From Gemmatimonadota bacterium (GTDB taxonomy: Bacteria > Gemmatimonadota > Gemmatimonadetes > Longimicrobiales > Gaopeijiaceae), in NCBI GenBank assembly GCA_022822445.1, contig JAJEBR010000013.1:1-39025 (forward strand): a stretch of DNA of 39,025 nucleotides, written 5' to 3'. Below, piece after piece: positions 1 through 7,784 of the stretch (its first letter is position 1; every line of letters starts with the position of its first letter). The notes beneath the pieces are model-generated. The model saw only the letters and a program-made list of their open reading frames with translations, searched no databases and was not told where the DNA came from. The position numbers and the translations under genes were made by a program.

Positions 1-109
1 TCCCCCACCCCACCATCCCACCTCCACTACCCCTCACCATCACACCCCCCTCGGCCCCTTCCCCCGGCTCCCTCATGATCATGTCCGGGTTGGAAAACAC
101 TCGGGCGGG

Positions 110-150
110 GGCCTGCGCAAAGACCGAGGCCTGCGCAAGACGGAGGTCTG
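110..150. repeat. short near-tandem repeat, 18-bp period
   Basis: The 11-mer GGCCTGCGCAA occurs at 110-120 and again at 128-138, and a degenerate third copy (GAGGTCTGC) follows at about 143-151. No gene was recognised in 1-344. The first 60 bases are a C-rich, low-complexity run. The repeat looks like replication slippage in non-coding DNA and no function can be assigned. Confidence 0.5.
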
Positions 151-198
151 CAGGTGTGTCCCCAATGCGTTGAGCGGGGGCCGATTGACGAAGTGTGT

Positions 199-280
199 TC
201 AGGGGGCGTCACAGGAATTTTCCCGATCGGGAAAATTGTCCCGATCGGGAAAAAAACCGTGACGTTCTGTGAACCCCTGA
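199..280. promoter_or_regulatory. nested palindrome array upstream of the toxin-antitoxin genes
   Basis: A perfect 22-bp palindrome (216-237, core TTTTCCCGATCGGGAAAA) is followed by a second perfect palindrome TCCCGATCGGGA (239-250). Their centres are 18 bp apart. They are enclosed by an imperfect outer inverted repeat: TCAGGGG at 199-205 pairs with CCCCTGA at 274-280, and GTCAC at 208-212 pairs with GTGAC at 259-263. The short self-complementary cores leave no good hairpin loop and no T-run follows, so a terminator is unlikely. Two dimer-binding sites or a fold-back element are better readings. The array lies about 80 bp upstream of the antitoxin start, so autoregulation is a possible but unproven role. 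Confidence 0.5.
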
Positions 281-324
281 TATCGAAGACGGTGGGGAAA
301 ACCCACGACTGGGAAGACCGACAC

Positions 325-359
325 TTGACAAATTATGACCAGTCATGGAGACTAGTCAT
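325..359 (+). promoter_or_regulatory. -35-like box, small inverted repeat and Shine-Dalgarno before the antitoxin
   Basis: TTGACA at 325-330 matches the sigma-70 -35 consensus, but no good -10 box lies at the expected distance. An inverted repeat ATGAC-CA-GTCAT spans 335-346, and AGTCAT recurs at 354-359, 13 bp after the copy at 341-346. Such small repeats next to an antitoxin start are typical autoregulatory operators. GGAG at 347-350 lies nine bases before the ATG at 360 and supports that start over the ATG at 345. Confidence 0.45.
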
Positions 360-599
360 ATGGAAACCATCAACGCTTCCGACTTCAAGGCTCGGTGTCT
401 GGCGATTCTCGACCGTGTGCGCGACACCGGAGAGCGGATCGTCATTCTGAAGCGGGGACGGCCGGTGGCCGAACTGGGGCCGCCGAGCCATTCCTCGTCG
501 GAGTATCCACAGGATGAGTTGAAGGGGACCGTCACCGTCTGCGGGGACATCGTGGGGCCGGTGATTCCCAAGCAGGACTGGGAGATGCTGCGGCGGTGA
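360..599 (+). CDS. Phd/YefM (VapB-like) family antitoxin
   Basis: This 79-aa protein looks like a type II antitoxin of the Phd/YefM superfamily. It opens with the family pattern (METINASDFKARCLAILD) followed by an ERIVILKRGRPVAEL segment, the usual DNA-binding N-terminal fold. The variable C-terminal half should wrap the toxin. The start at 360 is chosen because GGAG lies at a good distance and because the conserved N-terminus begins there. The stop overlaps the next start by four bases (GTGA), so translation is probably coupled. Repression of its own promoter through the repeats just upstream is expected from the family but is not shown here. Confidence 0.85.
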   Translation: METINASDFKARCLAILDRVRDTGERIVILKRGRPVAELGPPSHSSSEYPQDELKGTVTVCGDIVGPVIPKQDWEMLRR

Positions 600-994
600 A
601 GGCGCTCCTGGACACGCACGTCCTGATCTGGTGGTTCGAGGATTCGGGCGGCCTGTCGGCGGATCAGCAGGAGGTCATCGAGGCGGCCGGCACCCCAGGA
701 TCCCTGATCGTCTCCAACATTTCGATGCTGGAGATCGCGACGCTCGTCAGGCTCCGCCGCATCGAGCTCACGATCCCCCTGCGCGACTGGCTGGAGAAGG
801 CGGTGGCGCCACCCCGGGTGCGGCGCCAGGGCATATCGCCCGCCATCGCCACGGAAGTTGCCACGCTCCCGGACTGGTTCCACCGCGATCCTGCCGACAG
901 GGTAATCGTGGCAACAGCCCGGACCCTCGGCGCGACGCTCCTGACTCAGGACCGGCGCATCATCGAGTCCGGGCTGGTACCGACGGTCGGATAG
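596..994 (+). CDS. PIN-domain toxin (VapC-like ribonuclease)
   Basis: This 132-aa single PIN domain should be the toxin partner of the preceding antitoxin. Acidic residues expected to bind the catalytic metal are visible: D6 in LLDTHVLIWW, E46 in SMLEIA, D98 and D101 in RDPADRVIVATA, and D119 in LLTQDRR. The pattern matches the COG3744 branch of PIN toxins, which cleave RNA. It starts with GTG, overlapping the antitoxin stop by four bases, which fits a stoichiometrically coupled type II module. The length is normal and nothing essential appears missing, so it is likely intact. The RNA target cannot be deduced from sequence. Confidence 0.88.
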   Translation: MKALLDTHVLIWWFEDSGGLSADQQEVIEAAGTPGSLIVSNISMLEIATLVRLRRIELTIPLRDWLEKAVAPPRVRRQGISPAIATEVATLPDWFHRDPADRVIVATARTLGATLLTQDRRIIESGLVPTVG

Positions 995-1061
995 GGGCAA
1001 CGGCTCGGCGCCCTTCTTGCGCGGCATGGATCGGCAAGATCCATTATGGTGTAGAGGAACC

Positions 1062-1781
1062 ATGAGGAAGACGCGACTGCTCCCGTTCCTGCTCGCCCTG
1101 GCCCTCCTGGGCTGTGAGACGACTCCCCTTCCCGGGGAGGGGGAATCCGTGGTGCTGGCCCACGGCCTGGGCCGGACCCGGGCCTCCATGGCAGTCCTCG
1201 CCCAGCGCCTGGAGTGGGCGGGCTACCGCGTCGAGAGCATTGCCTACGACTCCCGGGGCGCTTCCTTCCCGGAGCAGATGGCGACGCTCGCGGCGGCGGT
1301 CGATCGCTGCTGTGCCGAGGCCCCCGTCGTCCACTTCGTGGGACATTCGCTGGGCGGCCTGGTCATCCGCGGGTATCTCGCCGACAGCCGTCCCCCCGGG
1401 CTCGGGCGCGTGGTCATGCTGGCTCCGCCCAACCAGGGCAGCCTCTTCGTCGAGTGGCTGGGCGACATGCCCGGCGGGCCCGAGGCGCTCGGCACGGTCG
1501 GCGCCACCCTCGGAACCGACAGCACCGACCTGCCGGCGACCCTGCCCCCACCCGACTACGAGATGGGGATCATCGCGGGCAGCCGCAGCGTCCACCCGAT
1601 CGGCCCCATCGCGATCCCCGGCCCCGACGACGGAATCGTCAGCGTGGAGCAGGCGCGCGTCGAGGGGGTGCCGATGCTCGTCCTGCCCCGCTCCCACTAC
1701 CTGATCATGAACAGCCGCCACACGGCCGAAGCGGTGATCCGCTTCCTGCGGACGGGGAGCTTCGAGGGAGCGACGGGCTGA
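1062..1781 (+). CDS. lipoprotein alpha/beta hydrolase (lipase/esterase-like)
   Basis: This 239-aa protein begins with a lipoprotein signal peptide and a lipobox ending at C18 (LALLGC). An alpha/beta-hydrolase domain follows: an early HGLG oxyanion segment (residues 34-37), the nucleophile elbow GHSLGG with S96, a candidate acid in GPDDGIVS, and a candidate catalytic His in RSHYLIM near the C-terminus. This resembles triacylglycerol lipase or PGAP1-like esterases; the substrate is unknown. The start at 1062 is preferred over 1017 because it places the signal peptide at the N-terminus and is preceded by AGAGGA. Its stop is three bases from the end of the convergent propeller gene, leaving no room for a separate terminator. 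Confidence 0.8.
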   Translation: MRKTRLLPFLLALALLGCETTPLPGEGESVVLAHGLGRTRASMAVLAQRLEWAGYRVESIAYDSRGASFPEQMATLAAAVDRCCAEAPVVHFVGHSLGGLVIRGYLADSRPPGLGRVVMLAPPNQGSLFVEWLGDMPGGPEALGTVGATLGTDSTDLPATLPPPDYEMGIIAGSRSVHPIGPIAIPGPDDGIVSVEQARVEGVPMLVLPRSHYLIMNSRHTAEAVIRFLRTGSFEGATG

Positions 1782-1784
1782 GGG

Positions 1785-3050
1785 TCAACCGCCCCGCTCG
1801 AGCCGCCAGACATCCACGTGGTCCAGATCGAGGCTGTCCTGCCGGATCGTCAGCAGGTGGCCGGAGGGGTCGAAGGCCGGGGCGGATCCGTCTCCCTTGT
1901 GGGGCGGCCGGGGAACGCTGGCGAGGAGCCGTCCGTCGGCGTCGAAGATCTCCCACAGGTCGCCGTCCATGCGGTTCACCGTGACCCAGAGCTTTCCGTC
2001 GGTGGCGACGTATATCCCCCCCAGGATCGGCTTCGCGTCGGGCCGGATGGGCCTCGATGGTTCGCATTGCGCGCTTCCGATCTCCGCGCGCCACTCCTCG
2101 AAGTCCCGGATGACCGCGTCCCACTCGTCGTCCCCGACGGGTTCGGCCGCCAGCGAACGCTGGATCACCCGCACGGTGTCGGCGCCCCTGTTCCGGGTAA
2201 CCGCGATACGGTAGTCGCTCTCGAATGCGGAGTAGTGGACGCCGCCCGGCCCCGGGTGCTGCGTCAGACTCGGAACGAAGGGAACCGGGAAGAAGCCCAG
2301 GTGGCCCTCCCCATACTGGCAGGTGATCGACGACGAAGGGGCGTCGGACGGCTGTCGCAGATGCACCAGCGTGTCGCCCGTCTCGCCGCGGCTGTTCAGC
2401 CCCACGTACAGCCTCTGGAGTGCGGAGCCGAAACTCGTTTCGTAGGAGGGACCCAGCGCATACCGGTACACCTCGTCCGGTCCGACGGGGAACAGTCGGT
2501 ATGCACCGCCTCCACCTGTGATTCTCCCCCGCGTCCGCAGCTGTCCAAGCCACTCTCCGGCGGCCGACCACTCGCCGACGCGGCCCAGCATCGGATCGAA
2601 GGTCAGGAGCCGGTCGCCCGCCCACGCCAGCGAAGAGAGGCGCTGGAACTCGCCCGGCCCCTCGCCCTCGCGGCCGAAGGTGCGGCGGTGCGCGCCGTCG
2701 AGCCCGAAGACCCTCACCTCGAGGTTGCGGCCGTCGGCCACGTAGACATTGCCGTCCGGCCCCAGCGCCACGCTGTTCACGCCACCGAACTCGTCCGGGG
2801 AATCGGTCATCGCCAGCGTCTTCGGCCCGATCGATACCACCGGGACGAGGCGCGCCGGGGGCGGAGTGCCGGTGTTGGTGACGTGGACGGTGCCGTCGAT
2901 CGTGTCGAAGGTCGTGGCGAAGTCGCCTGGGGTCGAGGCGTCCGGGGCACAGGCGGTTGTCATGGTCGTGGCAAGCATGGCAAGCGCGACGGCCGGGGCA
3001 ATCGCGAAGACGGGGGCTGTCCGGGTGGTGAGCGGCAACTCGCGGTGCAT
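1785..3050 (-). CDS. exported six-bladed beta-propeller protein
   Basis: This protein (421 aa from the chosen start) has an N-terminal export signal (MHRELPL then a hydrophobic stretch ending MTTACAP, possibly a poor lipobox). Repeated NHL/6-bladed propeller-type segments follow, such as GGVNSVALGPDGNVYVADG with EVRVFGLDGAHRRTFG, and GGIYVATDGKLWVTV near the end. The C-terminal LDHVDVWRLE closes the last blade, as is common in this family. These proteins are abundant in Gemmatimonadota and Bacteroidota and have no settled function; ligand or protein binding at the cell surface is a guess. The start at 3050 gives a sensible signal peptide, whereas the open frame continues upstream without one. 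Confidence 0.72.
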   Translation of the reverse strand: MHRELPLTTRTAPVFAIAPAVALAMLATTMTTACAPDASTPGDFATTFDTIDGTVHVTNTGTPPPARLVPVVSIGPKTLAMTDSPDEFGGVNSVALGPDGNVYVADGRNLEVRVFGLDGAHRRTFGREGEGPGEFQRLSSLAWAGDRLLTFDPMLGRVGEWSAAGEWLGQLRTRGRITGGGGAYRLFPVGPDEVYRYALGPSYETSFGSALQRLYVGLNSRGETGDTLVHLRQPSDAPSSSITCQYGEGHLGFFPVPFVPSLTQHPGPGGVHYSAFESDYRIAVTRNRGADTVRVIQRSLAAEPVGDDEWDAVIRDFEEWRAEIGSAQCEPSRPIRPDAKPILGGIYVATDGKLWVTVNRMDGDLWEIFDADGRLLASVPRPPHKGDGSAPAFDPSGHLLTIRQDSLDLDHVDVWRLERGG

Positions 3051-3222
3051 TGGGGGCTCTCTGGTGGCTGGAGGCGGCTTTGTCGGCCCCGACGATTGCA
3101 TCGGCAACCGGGATGCCGGGTCCGAATGATCCCTCGGTGAAGGAGACACCGCGAGCCTCCAGGGGGTTGCTCCGCGCCCCCCGAAACCGGTTTGCGGTAC
3201 CGAGGCGCCGGCAACCCGGGAG

Positions 3223-3275
3223 CTACCGGGCGGCTTCCACCTCGAACCGCCACACGTCCACGTGGTCCAGACCCA
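3223..3275 (-). pseudogene. remnant 3' end of a second beta-propeller gene
   Basis: Bases 3241-3271 match 1797-1827, the 3' end of the neighbouring propeller gene, at 28 of 31 positions by eye. Both encode LDHVDVWR plus a few residues before a stop (TAG at 3223-3225 here). No propeller sequence continues upstream; the epimerase gene ends at 3306. The likely explanation is a formerly tandem propeller paralog whose body was deleted or replaced, leaving only its last codons. The rest of the 3051-3305 gap shows nothing else recognisable. Confidence 0.55.
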
Positions 3276-3305
3276 TTCTACGGGAACGAGCGTGCCGGCC
3301 TCCCG

Positions 3306-4442
3306 TCATCCTCCCTGCGCGGCCTTCCACTCGGCCAGCACCCGCGCCTCGACCTCCGGACTGACCACTCGCAACTGGTAGTTGCCCAGGTCTTCGCGGT
3401 TTCTGTGCCAGTCCAGCGTCTGTCTTGCGGTAACCGCCAGCGGGCGAAAGCGAAGACCGGCCGCGACGGCCCGGCTGCTGTCCATGCGTCCGTAGTTGAG
3501 GTAGCGGCCCCGCGGCGGCTGCCAGAACGGGAGTGGATTCTGTGGCTGCAGCCCCCGTTCTGCCAGAAAGTCCCAGTCCACCCAAGTGAACGATACCGGC
3601 GCTGCCGTAATGGCCCGGATACCGTAGACCAGCTCCGCCGAGGAGAGTGGCGCCTCGGGACCGTTGGTGTTGAATACGCCGCGGGTCTCGTGCTCCAGCA
3701 GGTTGATGTAGAACTCGGCCAGATCCCGGACATCGATGAACTGGACCGGGTCGGTCGGGTCGCCCCACACCATCACCTCGCCGCCGTCGTCGATCCGGTC
3801 CACCCAGTAGGTGAAGCGGTCGGTCAGGTCACCGGGCCCGACAACCACCGGCGGGCGCACGATCAGGGTGCGCTCCCCGAATCCCTCCTGCACCACCCGT
3901 TCCGCCAGCACCTTGTTGGGGCCGTAGCCGACCCATTCGCTCTCGGGGGTGTCGCGCGGGCCGAGCGGCACGTCCTCGTCCATCACCGGAGCGGTGAAGT
4001 CGTGGTACACCGCGCGGGTCGACGTGAAGAGGTATTGGTCGCACGCGTCGGCGAGCAGGTCCACGGAGAGCCGGAGCTGGTTCGCGTTGTAGCCCGAGTT
4101 GTCGACGACGGCGTCCCAGATGCGGCCTTCCAGCGCGCTGAGGTCACCGTTCCGGTCGCCGACCAGCTTTTCAATGTGGGGGAAGAGGTGGACGTTGGTC
4201 TTGCCGCGGTTGAACAGCGTGATTTCGTGACCGCGGGCAATCGCGCGGCGCACCACGTAGGGGCCAATGAAACCGGTCCCGCCCAGGATCAGGATCCGCA
4301 GCGTCTGGCGGCCACGCCGCCGCGTTTCCGCAGCCCCCGCAGCGTGCGTCGCGCTTGCCGCGCCCGCCGGGATCGCCATGCCCAGGGCCGCTGCACCTGC
4401 CAGGGCCCCCGCCCGCTCGATGAAATCTCGTCGTGTAGCCAT
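3306..4442 (-). CDS. Tat-exported NAD-dependent epimerase/dehydratase-like protein
   Basis: This 378-aa protein starts with a twin-arginine signal (TRRDFIERAGALAG, RR at 4-5, then an Ala-rich hydrophobic stretch), implying export of a folded, cofactor-loaded enzyme. A Rossmann fold of the extended short-chain dehydrogenase type follows: GGTGFIG at 54-60 for the dinucleotide and YGPNK at 173-177, a YxxxK-like catalytic pair. The FNRGKTN segment after the second strand fits NAD(P) discrimination. Such Tat-linked epimerase-like proteins are frequent in Gemmatimonadota, but their substrates are not established; a sugar or nucleotide-sugar derivative is a family-based guess. A putative TACAAT box lies upstream. 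Confidence 0.8.
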   Translation of the reverse strand: MATRRDFIERAGALAGAAALGMAIPAGAASATHAAGAAETRRRGRQTLRILILGGTGFIGPYVVRRAIARGHEITLFNRGKTNVHLFPHIEKLVGDRNGDLSALEGRIWDAVVDNSGYNANQLRLSVDLLADACDQYLFTSTRAVYHDFTAPVMDEDVPLGPRDTPESEWVGYGPNKVLAERVVQEGFGERTLIVRPPVVVGPGDLTDRFTYWVDRIDDGGEVMVWGDPTDPVQFIDVRDLAEFYINLLEHETRGVFNTNGPEAPLSSAELVYGIRAITAAPVSFTWVDWDFLAERGLQPQNPLPFWQPPRGRYLNYGRMDSSRAVAAGLRFRPLAVTARQTLDWHRNREDLGNYQLRVVSPEVEARVLAEWKAAQGG

Positions 4443-4487
4443 GGTTCATCCGTCCTTGCGGTATGGGCAATTGATCGGTATGCGCCT

Positions 4488-4493
4488 ATTGTA
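4488..4493 (-). promoter_or_regulatory. candidate -10 box for the epimerase-like gene
   Basis: Read on the minus strand this is TACAAT, five of six matches to the sigma-70 -10 consensus, about 45 bases before the start at 4442. No convincing -35 element is seen at 16-18 bp. The 136-bp region separates two divergent genes, so promoters in both directions must lie here. Confidence 0.3.
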
Positions 4494-4578
4494 TCCCGGT
4501 GCGTCGCCGATTGATCCATCATCAGGATGCCGGTCGCCCACCTGCTGAGCAAGCCCGACCCCCTGCCCGGAGAAGACC

Positions 4579-7500
4579 GTGAACACCACAGGACACCGCC
4601 ACACATCGACTCGACTCGCGCTCGCCGCCGGACTCTTCACCGCCGCCCTGACCGGCGCGGTGCTCCTGGCCCCGGCCCCCGCCGCGGCCCAGGACACCGG
4701 CGACGACGCCTTCGCGCGCGCCACCTCGGCGCTCCGCTTCCGCACCATCGGCCCCACCATCATGGGCGGGCGCGTCGCGGAACTGGCGGTCGTCGAGTCG
4801 GACCCCAGCACCTTCTACGTCGGCGTCGCGACCGGCGGCGTGTGGAAGACCGAAAACGCGGGCATCACCTTCGAGCACGTCTTCAAGGACGAGGCCACCG
4901 CTTCGGTCGGCGCCGTTGCCGTGGCGCCCTCGAATCCCAACGTGGTCTGGGTGGGAACCGGCGAGCCCAACCACCGGCAGAGCTCGCCGTGGGGCAACGG
5001 CGTCTACCGCTCCGTCGACGCCGGGCGGACCTGGCAGCATGTCGGGTTGGAGAACACGCACCATATCGGTCGCATCCGGGTGCACCCGGCCGATCCCGAC
5101 ATCGCCTACGTGGCCGCGGTCGGTCACCTCTGGGGAGCGAATCCGGAGCGGGGCGTCTACCGCACCACCGACGGCGGCGAGACGTGGGATCTCGTCCTCT
5201 TCGTCGACGAGCATACCGGCGCCATCGACCTGGCGATGGATCCGACCGACCCGAAGACGATCTTCGCGGCCATGTATCAGCGGCAGCGGCGCGCCTGGGG
5301 ATTCAACGGCGGCGGCCCCGGAAGCGGCATCCACCGCACCACCGACGGCGGGGACACCTGGACGGAGCTGGGCGGAGGACTGCCGACCGGCGACATGGGC
5401 CGGATCGGCCTCGACATCTACCGGGGCGACACCGACATGGTCTTCGCGCTCGTGGAGGCGGACGCCCGCGGTCCCGGCCAGGGCTTCGGCGGCTTCGGCG
5501 GCGGCGGCGGCCGCGAGCCGCAGACCGGCGTCTACCGCTCCACCGACCGCGGCGACACCTGGGAGCAGCTGTCCACCACCAACAATCGCCCCATGTACTA
5601 CAGCCAGATCCGGGTCGACCCCAACGATCCCGAACGGATCTACCTGGGCGGCGCCTCCCTCTACCGGTCGTCCGACGGGGGACGGAACTTCACCCCCGAC
5701 GCCGCGACCACCGTCCACCTCGACCATCACGCCCTCTGGATCAACCCGGCCAACTCGGAACACCTGATCCTTGCCGGCGACGGCGGCGTCTCGGTGAGCT
5801 GGGACCGCTCCGACAACTGGTACCAGCTACGCAACCTGCCCATCGCCCAGTTCTACGAGATCGGCGTCGACATGCGCGACCCCTACCACGTCTGCGGCGG
5901 CCTGCAGGACAACGGCTCATGGTGCGCGCCCTCGCAGACCCTCTCCAACCAGGGCATTCGCACGCGCGACTGGTACAACGTGGGCGGCGGCGACGGCTTC
6001 TTCACCGTCATGCATCCCACCAACACCGACCTCATGTTCGCCGAGTCGCAGGGCGGGAACATCGCGCGGGTGAACCTGGCCGCGAACGAGCGCAAGTCCA
6101 TTCGTCCCATCGCCCGGCCCACCGAGGAGGACGACGACCGGTCGCTCCGCTGGAACTGGGACACCCCGATCCTGCTTTCGTCGCACGACGACGATGTCGT
6201 GTACGTCGGCTCGAACATCCTCTTCCGCTCCCCGGACCTGGGGCTGAGCTGGGAGGAGATCAGCGGCGACCTGACGTACGCGATCGACCGCGACACCCTC
6301 GAGCTGATGGGCGTGCCGGGCTCCGAGGCGCAGATGTCCCGCAACGACGGCCAGTCCAACTACGGCAACCTGACCGCGCTTGCCGAGTCGCCGCACGACC
6401 CGGCGGTGCTCTACACCGGCAGCGACGACGGGCGGGTGCACGTAACCCGCGACCGCGGCGCCACCTGGACGGACGTGACCGGCAACGTGCGCGGAGTGCC
6501 CGCCCACACCTACGTGACGCGCATCGTGGCGTCGCGGGCCGCGCCGGGAGAGGTGTACGCGGTCTTCGACGGGCACAGGAGCGACGACTTCAACCCCTAC
6601 ATCTTCGCCAGCAGCGACTTCGGCGAGAACTGGCGGCAGATCACCAGCGGACTGCCGATGACGTCGCTGAACGCCCTGGCGCAGCACCCGGTCGCGCACA
6701 ACCTGCTCTTCACGGGTAGCGAGGTGGGCGTGCACGTGTCGATCGACGGGGGCGCGAACTGGCACCCGCTGAAGAACGGGATGCCCACCGTGCCGGTCGA
6801 CGACATCGTCGTTCACCCGCGTGATAACGATCTGGTGATCGGGACGCACGGGCTCGGCATCTGGATCATGGACGACATCGCGCCGCTGCAGGAGCTGAGC
6901 GCCGAGGTGATGGCGGCGGCCGCGCACCTCTACCCGGTGCGGCGTGCCACGTCGTACAACATGTACACGCCGCAGGGATGGACCCCGGGCATCTACGCGG
7001 CGCCCAATCCGCCCGGCGGGGCGTGGATCCGCTACCACCTGGGCACCGACGCCGACAGCGTCACGCTGGAGATTCGGGACGGGGACATGGTGGTGCGGGA
7101 ACTCGACGCGAGCACCGACATGGGCCTCAACCATGTGGCCTGGGACCTGCGGCTGGTGATGGACGGTCCCGACGGCGAGCCGATGGGCCCCGGCCCGCGC
7201 GTGCTGCCGGGCACCTACACGGTCGCGCTCACGGTGGGCGAAGAGACGATGGAGCAGCCCGTCGAGGTGCGCCTCGACCCGCGCGTGACGATCTCGCGGT
7301 CCGATCTGCTGGCGCGCCACGAAGCGATGCTCAGCTCCTACCGGCTCTCCGGCCCCCGCAATCAGGCCGCCCAGCGCATGCAGCAGATGATGCAGCTGGT
7401 GGCCCGCGCCGAGCAGCGCGCCAACGACGCGGAGAGCGTGCCGGAAGACCTGGCCGAGGAGATCGAGGCCGTGCGGGATGCGCTGCAGGAGCTGCAGGGC

Positions 7501-7734
7501 GACCTGGGCGAGGCGGGCGGCGGCAGCAACGTCTACGGGCAGATCGAGCGCTCCACCACGCCCGCGACGGCGGACCAGCTATGGCGGATCGAGCAGTCCT
7601 GGGAGAGGCTGCCGGCCGTGATCGAGCGCGTGAACGAGATGGTCACCGGGGCCGTCCCGGCGCTGCTGGCGCGGATCTATCCGGAAGGACTGCGTCCCGA
7701 GGCGCTTGAGGTGGTAGCCGTGCCGGGGGGGTAG
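4579..7734 (+). CDS. large exported Asp-box (BNR/VPS10-like) repeat protein
   Basis: This 1051-aa protein has an N-terminal signal peptide (about residues 1-35, ending in PAAAAQ). Two propeller-like regions are built from many Asp-box motifs, for example YRSVDAGRTW (from residue 143), YRTTDGGETW, HRTTDGGDTW, YRSTDRGDTW, FRSPDLGLSW, TRDRGATW, SSDFGENW and SIDGGANW. A fibronectin/FlgD-like segment follows around 800-900, with a helical, probably coiled C-terminal region. This matches the family annotated as glycosyl hydrolase or VPS10/sortilin-like, typical of Gemmatimonadota; enzymatic activity is doubtful because Asp-boxes alone are structural. The GTG start at 4579 is preceded by GGAG six bases away. 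The stop codon lies inside a 17-bp tandem repeat. Confidence 0.82.
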   Translation: MNTTGHRHTSTRLALAAGLFTAALTGAVLLAPAPAAAQDTGDDAFARATSALRFRTIGPTIMGGRVAELAVVESDPSTFYVGVATGGVWKTENAGITFEHVFKDEATASVGAVAVAPSNPNVVWVGTGEPNHRQSSPWGNGVYRSVDAGRTWQHVGLENTHHIGRIRVHPADPDIAYVAAVGHLWGANPERGVYRTTDGGETWDLVLFVDEHTGAIDLAMDPTDPKTIFAAMYQRQRRAWGFNGGGPGSGIHRTTDGGDTWTELGGGLPTGDMGRIGLDIYRGDTDMVFALVEADARGPGQGFGGFGGGGGREPQTGVYRSTDRGDTWEQLSTTNNRPMYYSQIRVDPNDPERIYLGGASLYRSSDGGRNFTPDAATTVHLDHHALWINPANSEHLILAGDGGVSVSWDRSDNWYQLRNLPIAQFYEIGVDMRDPYHVCGGLQDNGSWCAPSQTLSNQGIRTRDWYNVGGGDGFFTVMHPTNTDLMFAESQGGNIARVNLAANERKSIRPIARPTEEDDDRSLRWNWDTPILLSSHDDDVVYVGSNILFRSPDLGLSWEEISGDLTYAIDRDTLELMGVPGSEAQMSRNDGQSNYGNLTALAESPHDPAVLYTGSDDGRVHVTRDRGATWTDVTGNVRGVPAHTYVTRIVASRAAPGEVYAVFDGHRSDDFNPYIFASSDFGENWRQITSGLPMTSLNALAQHPVAHNLLFTGSEVGVHVSIDGGANWHPLKNGMPTVPVDDIVVHPRDNDLVIGTHGLGIWIMDDIAPLQELSAEVMAAAAHLYPVRRATSYNMYTPQGWTPGIYAAPNPPGGAWIRYHLGTDADSVTLEIRDGDMVVRELDASTDMGLNHVAWDLRLVMDGPDGEPMGPGPRVLPGTYTVALTVGEETMEQPVEVRLDPRVTISRSDLLARHEAMLSSYRLSGPRNQAAQRMQQMMQLVARAEQRANDAESVPEDLAEEIEAVRDALQELQGDLGEAGGGSNVYGQIERSTTPATADQLWRIEQSWERLPAVIERVNEMVTGAVPALLARIYPEGLRPEALEVVAVPGG

Positions 7735-7764
7735 CCGTGCCGAGGGGGTAGCCGCGCCGAGGGG
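7714..7764. repeat. three tandem copies of a 17-bp unit across a stop codon
   Basis: Units start at 7714, 7731 and 7748 (GTAGCCGTGCCGGGGGG, then GTAGCCGTGCCGAGGGG, then GTAGCCGCGCCGAGGGG). The TAG that ends the Asp-box protein (7732-7734) is formed at the start of the second copy. The unit is not a multiple of three, so changes in copy number would alter the frame but leave a nearby TAG. The remainder of the gap to 7784 shows no terminator. Confidence 0.85.
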
Positions 7765-7784
7765 GTGCGGGAGCCCCGGCCCTC

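Noticed and set aside
216..256. A rho-independent terminator reading of the palindromes followed by an A-run
   Set aside because: The palindromes have no loop, and the A-run would serve only a minus-strand transcript, in which it lies before rather than after the hairpins.
154..450. A 98-codon plus-strand frame across the palindrome region
   Set aside because: It runs through the palindromes and overlaps the antitoxin in another frame, with no recognisable domain.
4595..4610. A third short match (14 of 16 bases) to the propeller 3' end, in the leader of the Asp-box gene
   Set aside because: It is too short and lies inside the signal-peptide coding region in the opposite sense; chance is sufficient.
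4527..6719. A 730-codon open frame on the plus strand in another frame of the Asp-box gene
   Set aside because: It is rich in Arg, Pro and Gly with no recognisable domain, and overlaps the well-supported Asp-box protein; long spurious frames are expected in GC-rich DNA.
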